DNA of 64,000 nucleotides from the NCBI RefSeq assembly GCF_002995495.1, contig NZ_PVZV01000005.1:310001-374000 (forward strand), read 5' to 3'. The stretch is from Actinocorallia populi (GTDB taxonomy: Bacteria; Actinomycetota; Actinomycetes; Streptosporangiales; Streptosporangiaceae). The notes beneath the pieces were generated by a model that made no database searches, was not told where the DNA came from, and saw only the letters and a list, made by a program, of their open reading frames with translations. The translations under genes were made by a program, and so were the position numbers. Within the stretch, counting starts at the first letter, position 1. Every line of letters begins with the position of its first letter. Positions 32,498 to 40,512 of the stretch are shown one piece after another.

Positions 32498-34077
32498 GCC
32501 GTTCCAAGGCACGGAGCATCGCCACCGACGGCGCCGTCAACAGGCTGCGCTTCCTCGCCCTCACCCACGCCCGGCCCCTCTGGCGGCTCGCCGAGACCGC
32601 CGTGCCCGTGCGCCGCCGCCTCAACGCGACACTGATCGACCAGGCGGTCCGCGAGATGCCGCCCCGGCCCGAGCCGCTGAGCACCCTGGCGCCCTACACG
32701 TCCTGGACGTCCCTCACCGACCGCACCTACAGCGGCAGGCACCTGCCCCCGCACGACGACCAGGAGACCGGCCGCCCCTCGGTCGACAAGGCAGCCGACC
32801 TCTTCCTGCGGGAGGGGCCGATGGACCCCTGCCCCCGCTCGACCGTGCTGTTCGCCTACTTCGCCCAGTGGTTCACCGACGGGTTCCTGCGCGGGGAGTC
32901 CCGCGAGCCGCGCGACCCCCGGCGCAGCACCTCCAACCACGAGATCGACCTCAACCCGCTCTACGGCCTCGACGCGGCGGCCACCGCGGCGATCCGCGCC
33001 CACGAGGGCGGCCTGCTCAAGAGCCAGCTGGTCAACGGCGGCGAGTTCCCGCCCTACCTGTGCGAGAACGGCGAGGTCAAACCGGAGTTCCGGGCGCTGA
33101 CGGCCGTGCGCATGGAGATGCTGCCGCCCGAACGCCGCGACACCCTCTTCGCCCTCGGCGGCGACCGCGGCAACGTGCAGGTCGGCTTCACCATGATGAC
33201 CGTGCTGTTCCTGCGCGAGCACAACCGCGTCGCCCGGCTCCTGGCCGAGCAGAACCCCGGCTGGGACGACGAACGCATCTTCCAGACCGCGCGCAACATC
33301 GTCATCGTGCAGGTCATCCGGATCGTGGTCGAGGAGTACATCAACCACATCACCCCCTACCACTTCCGGTTCCTGCTCGACCCGAAGCTCGGAACGATGC
33401 TGCGCGGAGCCCCCTGGCACCGGCAGAACTGGGCGTCGGTGGAGTTCAACCTCGTCTACCGCTGGCACAGCCTGATCCCGGGCACGCTGGTGGTCGGCGA
33501 GAAGGAGCTGCCGGCACCGCACACCCTGTTCGGCGGGGCGCTCATCCCCGGCCCCGGCCTGGGCAGGCTCTTCGAGGACGCCTCCGAGCAGCGTGCCGGA
33601 CGCATCGGCCTCTTCAACACCGACCCGTCGCTGCGCGAGGTGGAGGTCTCCTCCATCACCGACGGCCGCACCCTCGGCCTGGCCCCCTACAACGACTACC
33701 GCGAGCACTGCCGCTTCCCCCGCGTCCGGCGCTTCGACCAGGTCTCCGGCGACCCGCGCGTCCACGAGTCCCTCGCCGACCTGTACCGGGACGTCGACGA
33801 CCTGGAGCTCTACGTCGGCATGTTCGCCGAGGAACCGGGCTCGCCGAAGGCCATCCTCCCGCCCCTCCTCACCAAGATCATCGCCATCGACGCCTTCTCC
33901 CAGGCCCTCACCAACCCCCTCCTGGCCCCCCGCGTCCTCAACGCCGCCACCTTCACCCCCCTGGGCCTGGAGACCATCGCCCGCACCCGCACCCTCTCCG
34001 ACGTCCTGCACCGCAACACCCCCGAGGACCCCGCCCCCCGCTTCGTCTCCATGACCTGGCGAGGCGCCCTGCGATGA
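32476..34077 (+). CDS. Cyclooxygenase-like haem (per)oxidase/fatty acid dioxygenase
   Basis: A 533-residue animal-haem-peroxidase-family protein, closest in pattern to prostaglandin H synthases. VLFAYFAQWFTDGFLR aligns with the COX distal segment AQHFTHQFF: Gln131 is kept but the distal His position is Asp135. FNLVYRWHSLIP aligns with the proximal segment FNTLYHWHPLLP: the radical Tyr (Tyr328) and proximal haem His331 are kept. NHEIDLNPLYG is also conserved. No signal peptide or EGF domain is seen. Conserved Tyr with altered peroxidase-site His suggests a dioxygenase that makes hydroperoxides but reduces them poorly. The start overlaps the P450 gene by 22 bp; the end overlaps the hydrolase (ATGA). 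Confidence 0.9.
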   Translation: MEGIPGLSRSKARSIATDGAVNRLRFLALTHARPLWRLAETAVPVRRRLNATLIDQAVREMPPRPEPLSTLAPYTSWTSLTDRTYSGRHLPPHDDQETGRPSVDKAADLFLREGPMDPCPRSTVLFAYFAQWFTDGFLRGESREPRDPRRSTSNHEIDLNPLYGLDAAATAAIRAHEGGLLKSQLVNGGEFPPYLCENGEVKPEFRALTAVRMEMLPPERRDTLFALGGDRGNVQVGFTMMTVLFLREHNRVARLLAEQNPGWDDERIFQTARNIVIVQVIRIVVEEYINHITPYHFRFLLDPKLGTMLRGAPWHRQNWASVEFNLVYRWHSLIPGTLVVGEKELPAPHTLFGGALIPGPGLGRLFEDASEQRAGRIGLFNTDPSLREVEVSSITDGRTLGLAPYNDYREHCRFPRVRRFDQVSGDPRVHESLADLYRDVDDLELYVGMFAEEPGSPKAILPPLLTKIIAIDAFSQALTNPLLAPRVLNAATFTPLGLETIARTRTLSDVLHRNTPEDPAPRFVSMTWRGALR

Positions 34078-36350
34078 CCCCCGAGAACACCCCCATCCCC
34101 GCCCGAACCCCGGAGGAGCGGGACCAGGTGAGCGGTGAGAGCGATTCCGGGGCGCGGTGCGGGGGAGCGGGGGAGGAGGCCTCCGGGCGGTTGATGGCGG
34201 CGGCCCGGGAGCTGGCCGAGATCGCGCACGCGTTGCGGGAGGCCTCCGTCCACGCCACGGCGGCGCTCCACGAACCCGCGCTGGCGGCGTCGCTGCGGCG
34301 GTCGCCCGGCACGGGACTGCGCGCGCAGCGCGCGCTGCTGCGGGCGGTCACCGACCGGCGCGGGCTCGGGTGGGCCGTCAGCGGGGGCAGGGCCGGGACG
34401 CTCGGGGCGAAGCTCGGCGGGCTCGTGCACGCCGGGAACCTCCCCATCCGGGTCATGACCACGTCGTTGCGGCTGCGCATCGCCGCCGTCGTCCTGCACC
34501 ACCCCGAGCTCGCCGAGGATCCGCTGCTGCGCCGCCTGCTGGAGGCCGTCTCCGCCGACGGCGACCTCGCCGCAGGCCGCGCGCTGCACGCCCTCATCAG
34601 GGACCGCGGGGCGGCCCGCGCCCTGTCCGGCATCGCGCCGATCTTCGGCGAGCTCCTGGCGCTGCGCGCCCTGCTCGACAAGAACCCGCTCAACGACAAC
34701 ACGGCCTGGCTCATCGCCACGGGCCTGGGCGCCGCCACCGCCGACCCGCTGACCGGCATGAGCAACCGCGTCGTCGCCCGCCTCGACCGCGGCGCGGGCG
34801 CGGCCGTGCCCGTCGAGCCCGCGCCGCACGAGGCCGGACGCCTCAGCACCCGCGGCTCGTTCCTGGACTACCTCTGCGACCTGCTCGTCATCCGCCCCAC
34901 CGGCCGCGCCCTCGTCCAGACCGTCCGCGGCCCCGACGGGGTGGAGCGCCACGTCGTGCTCGCCCCCGGCATGCGGACGGGCGGTTTCGACACCGACTCC
35001 CCGGCCGACCTCCTGGGCGCCTTCAGCAGCACGGTCCTGGACAGCGGCCCCTACAGCCGCTCCCTGGCCGCGGCCGTCGCCGACTACGGCGTCCCCGAGG
35101 GCGCCGAGGTGGCGCTCATCGGCCACAGCGCGGGCGGCTCGGCCATCATGAGCCTCGCCCAGGACCCGGAGTTCAACGCCCGCCACGTCCTGACCGACGC
35201 CATCGCCATCGGCTCGCCCATCGACTTCAAACAGCCCGCCTCACCCGCCACGCGGGTCTCCAGCATCACCAACCACCACGACATCATCCCCACCCTCGAC
35301 GGCCAGGGCGCCGGGAACTGCTTCGCCCTGCACCCCGACTGGTACATCGTCGACTACACCGACTCCACCCACCTCTTCCCCGCCTGCCACGGCCTGGAGC
35401 AGTACGCCGCCAACCTCCGCGACGACCTCCCCGAGGCCCGCGCCCACCTGGAGGCCCAGCTCACCGCCTACACCGGCCCCATCGTGCGCCGCCGCCTCTA
35501 CCGCCTGTACGACCACGCCCCGCACCCCGCGGGCTTCCCCTTCCTCACCGTCCCCACCCACTCCAGGCACACCTCCGAGGGCCCCGTCACCGTCCCCGTC
35601 CGCACCTTCGACGCCACGGTGTTCACCGCCTGGTTCACCGTCCCCGCGGAGAAGGCCGCCGCCCTCCTCACCGGCACCCCCTTCACCCCCGTGACCGCGG
35701 CCTCCCGCGCCATCGCCGTCCTGCACTTCACCACCCACCACCGGAGCACCCTCGACCCCCACCACGAGACCACCCTCAGCCTGCTCGTCCACTCCCCCCT
35801 GCACCCCCGCCCCACCGGCCTCCTGCGCGACCTGCTGCGCGCCCCCGCCCTCCGCCACGCCGGCCTCCACCCGCTGGCCGCCGCCGTCACCACCCCCCAG
35901 GCCCGAGCCGCCGCCGCCGACCTGTGGTCCCACCCCGCCCACCTCACCGAAACGACCCTCACCCTCACCCCCACGGCGGTGGAAGCCGCCATCACCGCCC
36001 CCGGCGAGACCACCCCTCTCCTCGTCCTCACCGGCACCCCGGGCCCCCGGCTCCGCCCGCCCGCCCCCCGCCGCTCCGCGGCCACCCGAGTCCTGTACTC
36101 CCGCACCGGGAACACCCCCTACCGCTCCACCCTCCAGTCCACCGGCCCCACCACCACCCACCCCGTCCCCCGCCTCCTCCTCACCGCCGGAGCACCCGAG
36201 CACCCCCTGCCCGCCCTCCTCCACGCCCTCTCCCTCCCCCGAACCCGCCCCTTCCTCTGCCAGACCACCCCTTCCGCCCGCCTCCTCCACCATCCCCCCG
36301 CCCCGCTCACTTCTTCTTCCGTCGACCACCCGCTCACCCCGGAGCCCTGA
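34074..36350 (+). CDS. Large lipase-like alpha/beta hydrolase with an extra C-terminal domain
   Basis: A 758-residue protein. Residues about 260-450 hold an alpha/beta-hydrolase core with LIGHSAGGSAIMS (nucleophile Ser352, lipase-type GxSxG); SSITNHHDIIPTLDG and YTDSTHLFPACHG probably supply Asp and His. The N-terminal 250 residues are helical and unassigned. The C-terminal part (about 500-700) has VPVRTFDATVFTAWFTVPAEKAAALL and AAAVTTPQARAAAADLW, which loosely recall the acetoacetate-decarboxylase fold, but the catalytic Lys is not seen. Coupled to the dioxygenase by ATGA. Predicted to release acyl chains from lipids for the dioxygenase. The last 400 bp are extremely C-rich, and its final codons lie in the first unit of a tandem repeat. 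Confidence 0.72.
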   Translation: MTPENTPIPARTPEERDQVSGESDSGARCGGAGEEASGRLMAAARELAEIAHALREASVHATAALHEPALAASLRRSPGTGLRAQRALLRAVTDRRGLGWAVSGGRAGTLGAKLGGLVHAGNLPIRVMTTSLRLRIAAVVLHHPELAEDPLLRRLLEAVSADGDLAAGRALHALIRDRGAARALSGIAPIFGELLALRALLDKNPLNDNTAWLIATGLGAATADPLTGMSNRVVARLDRGAGAAVPVEPAPHEAGRLSTRGSFLDYLCDLLVIRPTGRALVQTVRGPDGVERHVVLAPGMRTGGFDTDSPADLLGAFSSTVLDSGPYSRSLAAAVADYGVPEGAEVALIGHSAGGSAIMSLAQDPEFNARHVLTDAIAIGSPIDFKQPASPATRVSSITNHHDIIPTLDGQGAGNCFALHPDWYIVDYTDSTHLFPACHGLEQYAANLRDDLPEARAHLEAQLTAYTGPIVRRRLYRLYDHAPHPAGFPFLTVPTHSRHTSEGPVTVPVRTFDATVFTAWFTVPAEKAAALLTGTPFTPVTAASRAIAVLHFTTHHRSTLDPHHETTLSLLVHSPLHPRPTGLLRDLLRAPALRHAGLHPLAAAVTTPQARAAAADLWSHPAHLTETTLTLTPTAVEAAITAPGETTPLLVLTGTPGPRLRPPAPRRSAATRVLYSRTGNTPYRSTLQSTGPTTTHPVPRLLLTAGAPEHPLPALLHALSLPRTRPFLCQTTPSARLLHHPPAPLTSSSVDHPLTPEP

Positions 36351-36513
36351 TGCCCGTCCCCCTCGCTCCGCTCGCTTCTTCTTCCGTCGACCGCTCGTTC
36401 ATTTCGGGGCTCTGATGTTTCGTCCCGCTCAGTAGTCCTTCTGGCCATCACCTTCGCCATCCCCCCGTTCCGCTCGCTTCTTCCGTCCACCCGCTCATCC
36501 CGGAGCCCCGATG
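36303..36513 (+). repeat. Three imperfect stop-start repeats
   Basis: Three related units (36303-36352, 36368-36417, 36470-36513) begin CCGCTCrCTTCTT, pass through CCGTCsACC and end GGAGCCCTGATG or a variant. Each unit ends in an ATG preceded by GGAG/GGGG. Unit 1 encodes the hydrolase C-terminus with its TGA overlapping ATG; unit 2 closes a 21-codon mini-ORF whose stop again overlaps ATG; unit 3 supplies the ribosome site and start of the gene at 36511. Probably a duplicated gene junction. Confidence 0.7.
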
Positions 36514-36762
36514 ACCGATCCGCTCAGCGACCACGCCGCCCGCCTGGCGTCCGACGCGGAGGCCCTCGAGCGCTGCACGGTGCGCCTCCGCGCTCTGGCT
36601 CGCCGCCTCCGTGCCGACGAGGCCGCGCCGTCCTGGCTCCACGCCGCCCTTGACGCACACCTGACGGCCTGCACCGTTGCGTACGACGACCTCTCCACCG
36701 CCGCCGTCCTTCTCCGCGCCCATGCCTCGGGCTCGGCCGGGCCTTTCGAAGACCGGGAATGA
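36511..36762 (+). CDS. Small helical hypothetical protein
   Basis: An 83-residue, alanine- and arginine-rich protein predicted to form two or three helices (HAARLASDAEALERCTVRLR; WLHAALDAHLTACTVAYDDL). Size and two-helix layout recall WXG100-like or ESX-associated proteins, but there is no WxG turn. It begins at the ATG closing the third repeat unit (GGAG 6 nt upstream), after the hydrolase gene. I do not recognise the family. Confidence 0.5.
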   Translation: MTDPLSDHAARLASDAEALERCTVRLRALARRLRADEAAPSWLHAALDAHLTACTVAYDDLSTAAVLLRAHASGSAGPFEDRE

Positions 36763-36869
36763 CGTACCAGGCGGAACGGGTCCGGAACAGCGAAAGGAGC
36801 CGCCGCCGGACAGGTGATGGCGTACACGCTGATGACGTCTTCGTTCCGTGAAGGCCCGCAGCGGACCGG

Positions 36870-36875
36870 TAGACT
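36870..36875 (+). promoter_or_regulatory. -10 box of a leaderless promoter before the Uma2 gene
   Basis: TAGACT lies 7 nt before ATG 36883, which lacks a Shine-Dalgarno sequence. Pattern-based. Confidence 0.5.
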
Positions 36876-36882
36876 CGCGGCC

Positions 36883-37470
36883 ATGACGAGCGGCGCTCCT
36901 GAAGACTGGTATCGCTGGATTCCCGAGCAGATCACCGCGCAGGAGTACGAGGCGCTGCCCGAGGATTTCTGCCGGACGATCGAGGTCATCGACGGGCATG
37001 TCGTCAAGTGCGAGAGTGCTTCCCGGTTGCACAACCGCGTCGCACGGCGGCTGGCGGCGGTACTGGAGCAGGGACGTAAGCCCGAGCCATGCCTGATGGT
37101 GGAAACCGATGTCGATGTCCGGATCAGCGATGTGCCGCTCAACCTCAGGCGCCCGGACGTCACCGTGTACAGGTGCCTGCCCGACGACCGGCGTTTGTAC
37201 GCGGGAGACAGCGTTCTGGTCATCGAGATCGTGTCACCGGAGAGTTCCTTCCGCACCGACACGGTCGACAAGAAGGCCGCCTACGCTGCGGCGGGCATCC
37301 CGGTCTATCTGATCGTGTTCCTCTCCGAGTCCCAGGACGGTATCGAGCAGATCGAGGAGTACCGGCTCTCGGAGGGTCGGTATCACCTGGTCTGCCTGCA
37401 CACCCGCAGGCTGTCCCTTGACGGACCGATCCCTGTCGATACGACTTTCAGGGAGCTTTCCGACGGGTGA
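36883..37470 (+). CDS. Uma2-family (DUF820) PD-(D/E)xK nuclease-like protein
   Basis: A 195-residue protein with the Uma2 core: TAQEYEALPEDFCRTIEVIDGHVV (Glu of motif I), RRPDVTVY (catalytic Asp), VLVIEIVSPESSFRTDTVDKKAAYAAAGIPVYLIV (Glu-x-Val...Lys). These are the residues of the restriction-endonuclease-like fold. The family is hugely expanded in actinomycetes and cyanobacteria; no biological role has been settled. ATG 36883 was chosen over 36814 because it follows the -10 box at leaderless distance. No partner gene is evident. Confidence 0.9.
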   Translation: MTSGAPEDWYRWIPEQITAQEYEALPEDFCRTIEVIDGHVVKCESASRLHNRVARRLAAVLEQGRKPEPCLMVETDVDVRISDVPLNLRRPDVTVYRCLPDDRRLYAGDSVLVIEIVSPESSFRTDTVDKKAAYAAAGIPVYLIVFLSESQDGIEQIEEYRLSEGRYHLVCLHTRRLSLDGPIPVDTTFRELSDG

Positions 37471-37549
37471 CGAGGCTTTCGTGCAGCCGGGCGGAGGAGA
37501 GCGGGGCGGTGATCGGAAGATCATGCGGCTTCGGGGCGTTGTTCAAGGT

Positions 37550-38545
37550 ATGGACTACGTACAGCTGGGACGTACCGGACTCAAGGTGAGCCGTCTGGTG
37601 CTCGGGACGATGAACTTCGGGCCGGAGACCAACGAGGCGGACAGCCACAAGATCATGGATGCGGCGCTGGACGCGGGCGTCAACTTCTTCGACACGGCCA
37701 ACGTGTACGGGTGGGGCGAGAACAAGGGGCGCACCGAGGAGATCATCGGGACCTGGTTCGCGCAGGGGGGCGGGCGCCGGGACAAGACGGTGCTGGCCAC
37801 CAAGGTGTACGGGAGCATGGGGGCCGACGGGAAGCCGTGGCCGAACGCCGACAAGTTGTCGGCGTTGAACATCCGCCGTGCGGCGGAGGATTCCCTGCGG
37901 CGGCTCGGCACCGACTACATCGACGTCTACCAGTTCCACCACATCGACCGGGCCACTCCGTGGGAGGAGATCTGGCAGGCGATGGACGTGCTGGTGCAGC
38001 AGGGGAAGGTGCTCTACGTCGGGTCGTCGAACTTCCCCGGGTGGGCGATCGCGCGCGCCAACGAGACGGCGGCCCGCCGCGGCTCGCTCGGGCTGGTGAG
38101 CGAGCAGTGCCTGTACAACCTCTTCGAGCGCCGCGCCGAGATGGAGGTCATCCCGGCCGCCGAGGCGTACGGGCTCGGCGTCATCCCGTGGTCGCCGCTG
38201 CAGAGCGGCCTTCTCGGCGGGGTACTGCGCAAGGAACGTGAAGGGGGAGGAGCCCGGTCGTTGTCCGAGCGGAACCGGCAGCTCCTCTCCGACCCCGCGA
38301 CCCGCGCGAAGATCGAGGCCTACGAGGAGCTCTGCGCCGCCCACGGACTGGAGCCCGGCGAGGTGGGGCTGGCCTGGCTGCTGACCCGGCCGGGCGTCAC
38401 CGGCCCGATCGTCGGCCCCCGCACCATGGAGCAGCTGGAGTCGGGCCTGCGCGCCGCAGCCCTGGAACTCTCCCCGGAGTTCCTCGAGAAGCTCGAGGAG
38501 ATCTTCCCCGGCCCCGGCCCCTCTCCGGAGGCCTTCGCCTGGTGA
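37550..38545 (+). CDS. Aldo/keto reductase
   Basis: A 331-residue (beta/alpha)8 NADPH-dependent oxidoreductase. The catalytic tetrad is Asp48 and Tyr53 (FFDTANVYG), Lys85 (LATKVYG) and His130 (QFHHID); GSSNFPGWAIARA and the C-terminal IVGPRTMEQLESGLRAA cofactor loop are typical of the YajO/Kv-beta-like AKR branch. It reduces aldehydes or ketones of unknown identity. ATG 37550 fits the family start (MDYVQLGRTGLKVSRL); ATG 37523 is an alternative. It converges on the kinase-DnaJ gene, with a palindrome cluster between. Confidence 0.92.
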   Translation: MDYVQLGRTGLKVSRLVLGTMNFGPETNEADSHKIMDAALDAGVNFFDTANVYGWGENKGRTEEIIGTWFAQGGGRRDKTVLATKVYGSMGADGKPWPNADKLSALNIRRAAEDSLRRLGTDYIDVYQFHHIDRATPWEEIWQAMDVLVQQGKVLYVGSSNFPGWAIARANETAARRGSLGLVSEQCLYNLFERRAEMEVIPAAEAYGLGVIPWSPLQSGLLGGVLRKEREGGGARSLSERNRQLLSDPATRAKIEAYEELCAAHGLEPGEVGLAWLLTRPGVTGPIVGPRTMEQLESGLRAAALELSPEFLEKLEEIFPGPGPSPEAFAW

Positions 38546-38551
38546 CGGGCG

Positions 38552-38685
38552 GCCGGACCGCGGTCCGGCATGTTTCACCGTCCCGGAGGCAGCAGCCTCC
38601 GGGACGGTGCGGGACGGCGGAGCGGAATGCTCCGCCGTCGGCTTTCCGGCAGGACGGCGGCCTGCCCCGAAGCCGGGTGCTTCGG
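38552..38685. terminator. Cluster of five consecutive palindromes between convergent genes
   Basis: Five perfect inverted repeats fill most of the 143-bp gap: 38552-38569 (GCCGGACCGCGGTCCGGC), 38576-38609 (15-bp stem, loop AGCA), 38613-38639 (11-bp stem, loop GGAAT), 38648-38666 (6-bp stem) and 38667-38685 (7-bp stem). None has a T-run. They may act as a bidirectional terminator, but the number exceeds what termination needs. Confidence 0.75.
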
Positions 38686-38688
38686 CGG

Positions 38689-40371
38689 TCAGTGCCGGGC
38701 ACAGGTGTGGTCGGCGGGCAGGGTGGTGTTGCTCTGCGGGGACTCGCCGCGGCGGCGGGCCAGATCCTGGAAGAAGGCGGTCTCGTGCGAGTCGAGGTGA
38801 GTGGGGATGTCTATATGGATAGAGACGTAGATATCGCCACGGCCCTCACCGTTCACGTGGCGGGCGCCGTAGCCGGACAGGCGGAACCGCTGGGCGGGCT
38901 GGACGCCGGGCGGGATCTTGAAGGTGACCGGCTTCCCCGTCAGGTCACGGAGGGTGGCCTGGGAGCCGAGCACGGCCTGTGACAGCGGGATCCGCAAAGT
39001 GCAGTGCAGGTCGTCGCCCTCACGGCGGAAGGTCTCGTGGCCGAGCTCGACGATCTTGAGGTAGAGGTCGCCGGGTTCGCCCGCGCCCGGGCCGACCTCT
39101 CCTTCGCCGGCGAACTGGATGAGGGTGCCGTGCTCGACGCCCGCGGGGATCTTCACCTTGAGCGTCCGCTGGACGGCCACCCGCCCCTCGCCCTCGCACT
39201 CCCCGCAGGGACGGGTGAGAAGGTCCCCGTAGCCGTCGCACCGCTCACACGCCTGCCAGCGGGACGGGCCGGTCATCGTGCCGCCCCGGCCGCGGCACGG
39301 GGGACAGGGGACGGGAGAGCGGCCGTCGGAGGTGCCCGCCCCCGAGCAGGCGGAGCAGGCGGCCGCGGTCTCGATGGTCAGCTCCTCCACCGAACCCTCG
39401 CAGGTCTTCTGCAGGCAGAGCTCGAGCGGGATCGTCGCGTCTTGGCCCCGCGCCACCCGCTCGCGCCGTCCCAGGACCGTCTTCTTCCTGGATCCGGCGG
39501 CCCCGGAGTCCTCCGCCGCCGGCCGCGGCGCCCAGTGCGTGGCACGCGCCGAACGCAGTTCGGCGGCGACGAGGGAGGCGTCCGCGGGACGGTCCGCGGG
39601 CTCCTTCGCCAGCAGGGCGCCGAGCAGGTCCGTGACGGAGCCGGGGACGCCCGCGCGCAACGAGCCCAGCGACGGCGGCGCCAGGTTCAGGTGCTGGTTC
39701 ATGAGCTGGTAGATGGTCGAACCGTCGAACGGCGGCCTGCCGGTCAGCAGCGCGTATCCGAGGCAGCCGAGCGCGTACAGGTCCGCCCGGTGGTCGATGC
39801 GCGAGTCCTTCCACTGCTCGGGGGCCATGTAACCGGGTGTGCCGATCGGGGCGCCCGCCCGGGTCAGCGCGGTGGCGCCCCCGTACCAGGCGATCCCGAA
39901 GTCGCAGATCTTCACCCGTCCTCCGGCCAGGAGCATCAGGTTGGCGGGTTTGAGGTCCCGGTGCACCACGTCGTGCGCGTGCGCGACCGCCAGCGCCTCG
40001 GCGGTCTGCGCCAGCAGGTCGATCGCCCGGTCCACCGGCAGCCCGCCCGGGTGCGCCCGCAGTTCCCGGTCCAGATCCGACCCGTGCAGGAACTGCATCA
40101 CGATGAACAGGTGCCCCCGGTCGTCCCCGCTGTCGAAGACCGTGGTGATGCCCGGGTGGTCGAGCTTCGCCGCGGCCCTGGCCTCCCGGTGCAGCCGGGC
40201 CGACAGCCTGTGGTCGGGAGTCCCGCCCGGTTCGGTGAGCACCACCTTCACCGCGACGTCCCGGTCAAGCCGCAGGTCGGCGGCCCGCCAGACCTGGCCC
40301 ATCGCCCCGTTCCCGAGCAGCGCCTCCAGACGGTACCGATGCGCCAGAAGCATTCCGGCCTGCAGTGCCAT
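38689..40371 (-). CDS. Ser/Thr protein kinase fused to DnaJ zinc-finger and C-terminal domains
   Basis: A 560-residue fusion. Residues 10-270 are a Hanks-type kinase: GNGAMGQVW glycine loop, VAVKVV (Lys42), HRDLKPAN (catalytic Asp139), DFG 157-159, APEQ. After a linker (about 275-310), residues 312-540 are the DnaJ substrate-binding half: four zinc-binding pairs (Cys339/342, 356/359, 375/378, 389/392), then NIPAG-like KIPAGVEHGTLIQFAGEGE and CTD-II with LRIPLSQAVLGSQATL. The J-domain with its HPD motif is missing; the kinase occupies its place. No membrane helix, so cytoplasmic. It probably binds unfolded clients and phosphorylates them or partners, without stimulating DnaK in the usual way. 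ATG 40371 follows GGGGGA. Confidence 0.9.
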   Translation of the reverse strand: MALQAGMLLAHRYRLEALLGNGAMGQVWRAADLRLDRDVAVKVVLTEPGGTPDHRLSARLHREARAAAKLDHPGITTVFDSGDDRGHLFIVMQFLHGSDLDRELRAHPGGLPVDRAIDLLAQTAEALAVAHAHDVVHRDLKPANLMLLAGGRVKICDFGIAWYGGATALTRAGAPIGTPGYMAPEQWKDSRIDHRADLYALGCLGYALLTGRPPFDGSTIYQLMNQHLNLAPPSLGSLRAGVPGSVTDLLGALLAKEPADRPADASLVAAELRSARATHWAPRPAAEDSGAAGSRKKTVLGRRERVARGQDATIPLELCLQKTCEGSVEELTIETAAACSACSGAGTSDGRSPVPCPPCRGRGGTMTGPSRWQACERCDGYGDLLTRPCGECEGEGRVAVQRTLKVKIPAGVEHGTLIQFAGEGEVGPGAGEPGDLYLKIVELGHETFRREGDDLHCTLRIPLSQAVLGSQATLRDLTGKPVTFKIPPGVQPAQRFRLSGYGARHVNGEGRGDIYVSIHIDIPTHLDSHETAFFQDLARRRGESPQSNTTLPADHTCARH

Positions 40372-40454
40372 GGATCCCCCGACAGAGTTCTGCTGGACTC
40401 CGCTGAATATCTCACCGGTCCTCGCGTTCCGTACAGGATGAGAGAGGACGAAAA

Positions 40455-40481
40455 GGCCGGACCCCCGGTGGGAGCCCGGCC
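40455..40481 (-). terminator. Terminator of the ABC exporter operon
   Basis: GGCCGG/CCGGCC arms with an inner CCC/GGG pair; on the minus strand the stem is followed at once by TTTTCGT. It lies 31 bp past the stop codon at 40513. Confidence 0.6.
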
Positions 40482-40512
40482 CTGTCGTTCGGACGGGGAG
40501 CGGAGGGGGCCG

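Noticed and set aside
36303-36513. Possible CRISPR array
   Set aside because: Only three imperfect units with unequal, non-spacer-like gaps and no cas genes.
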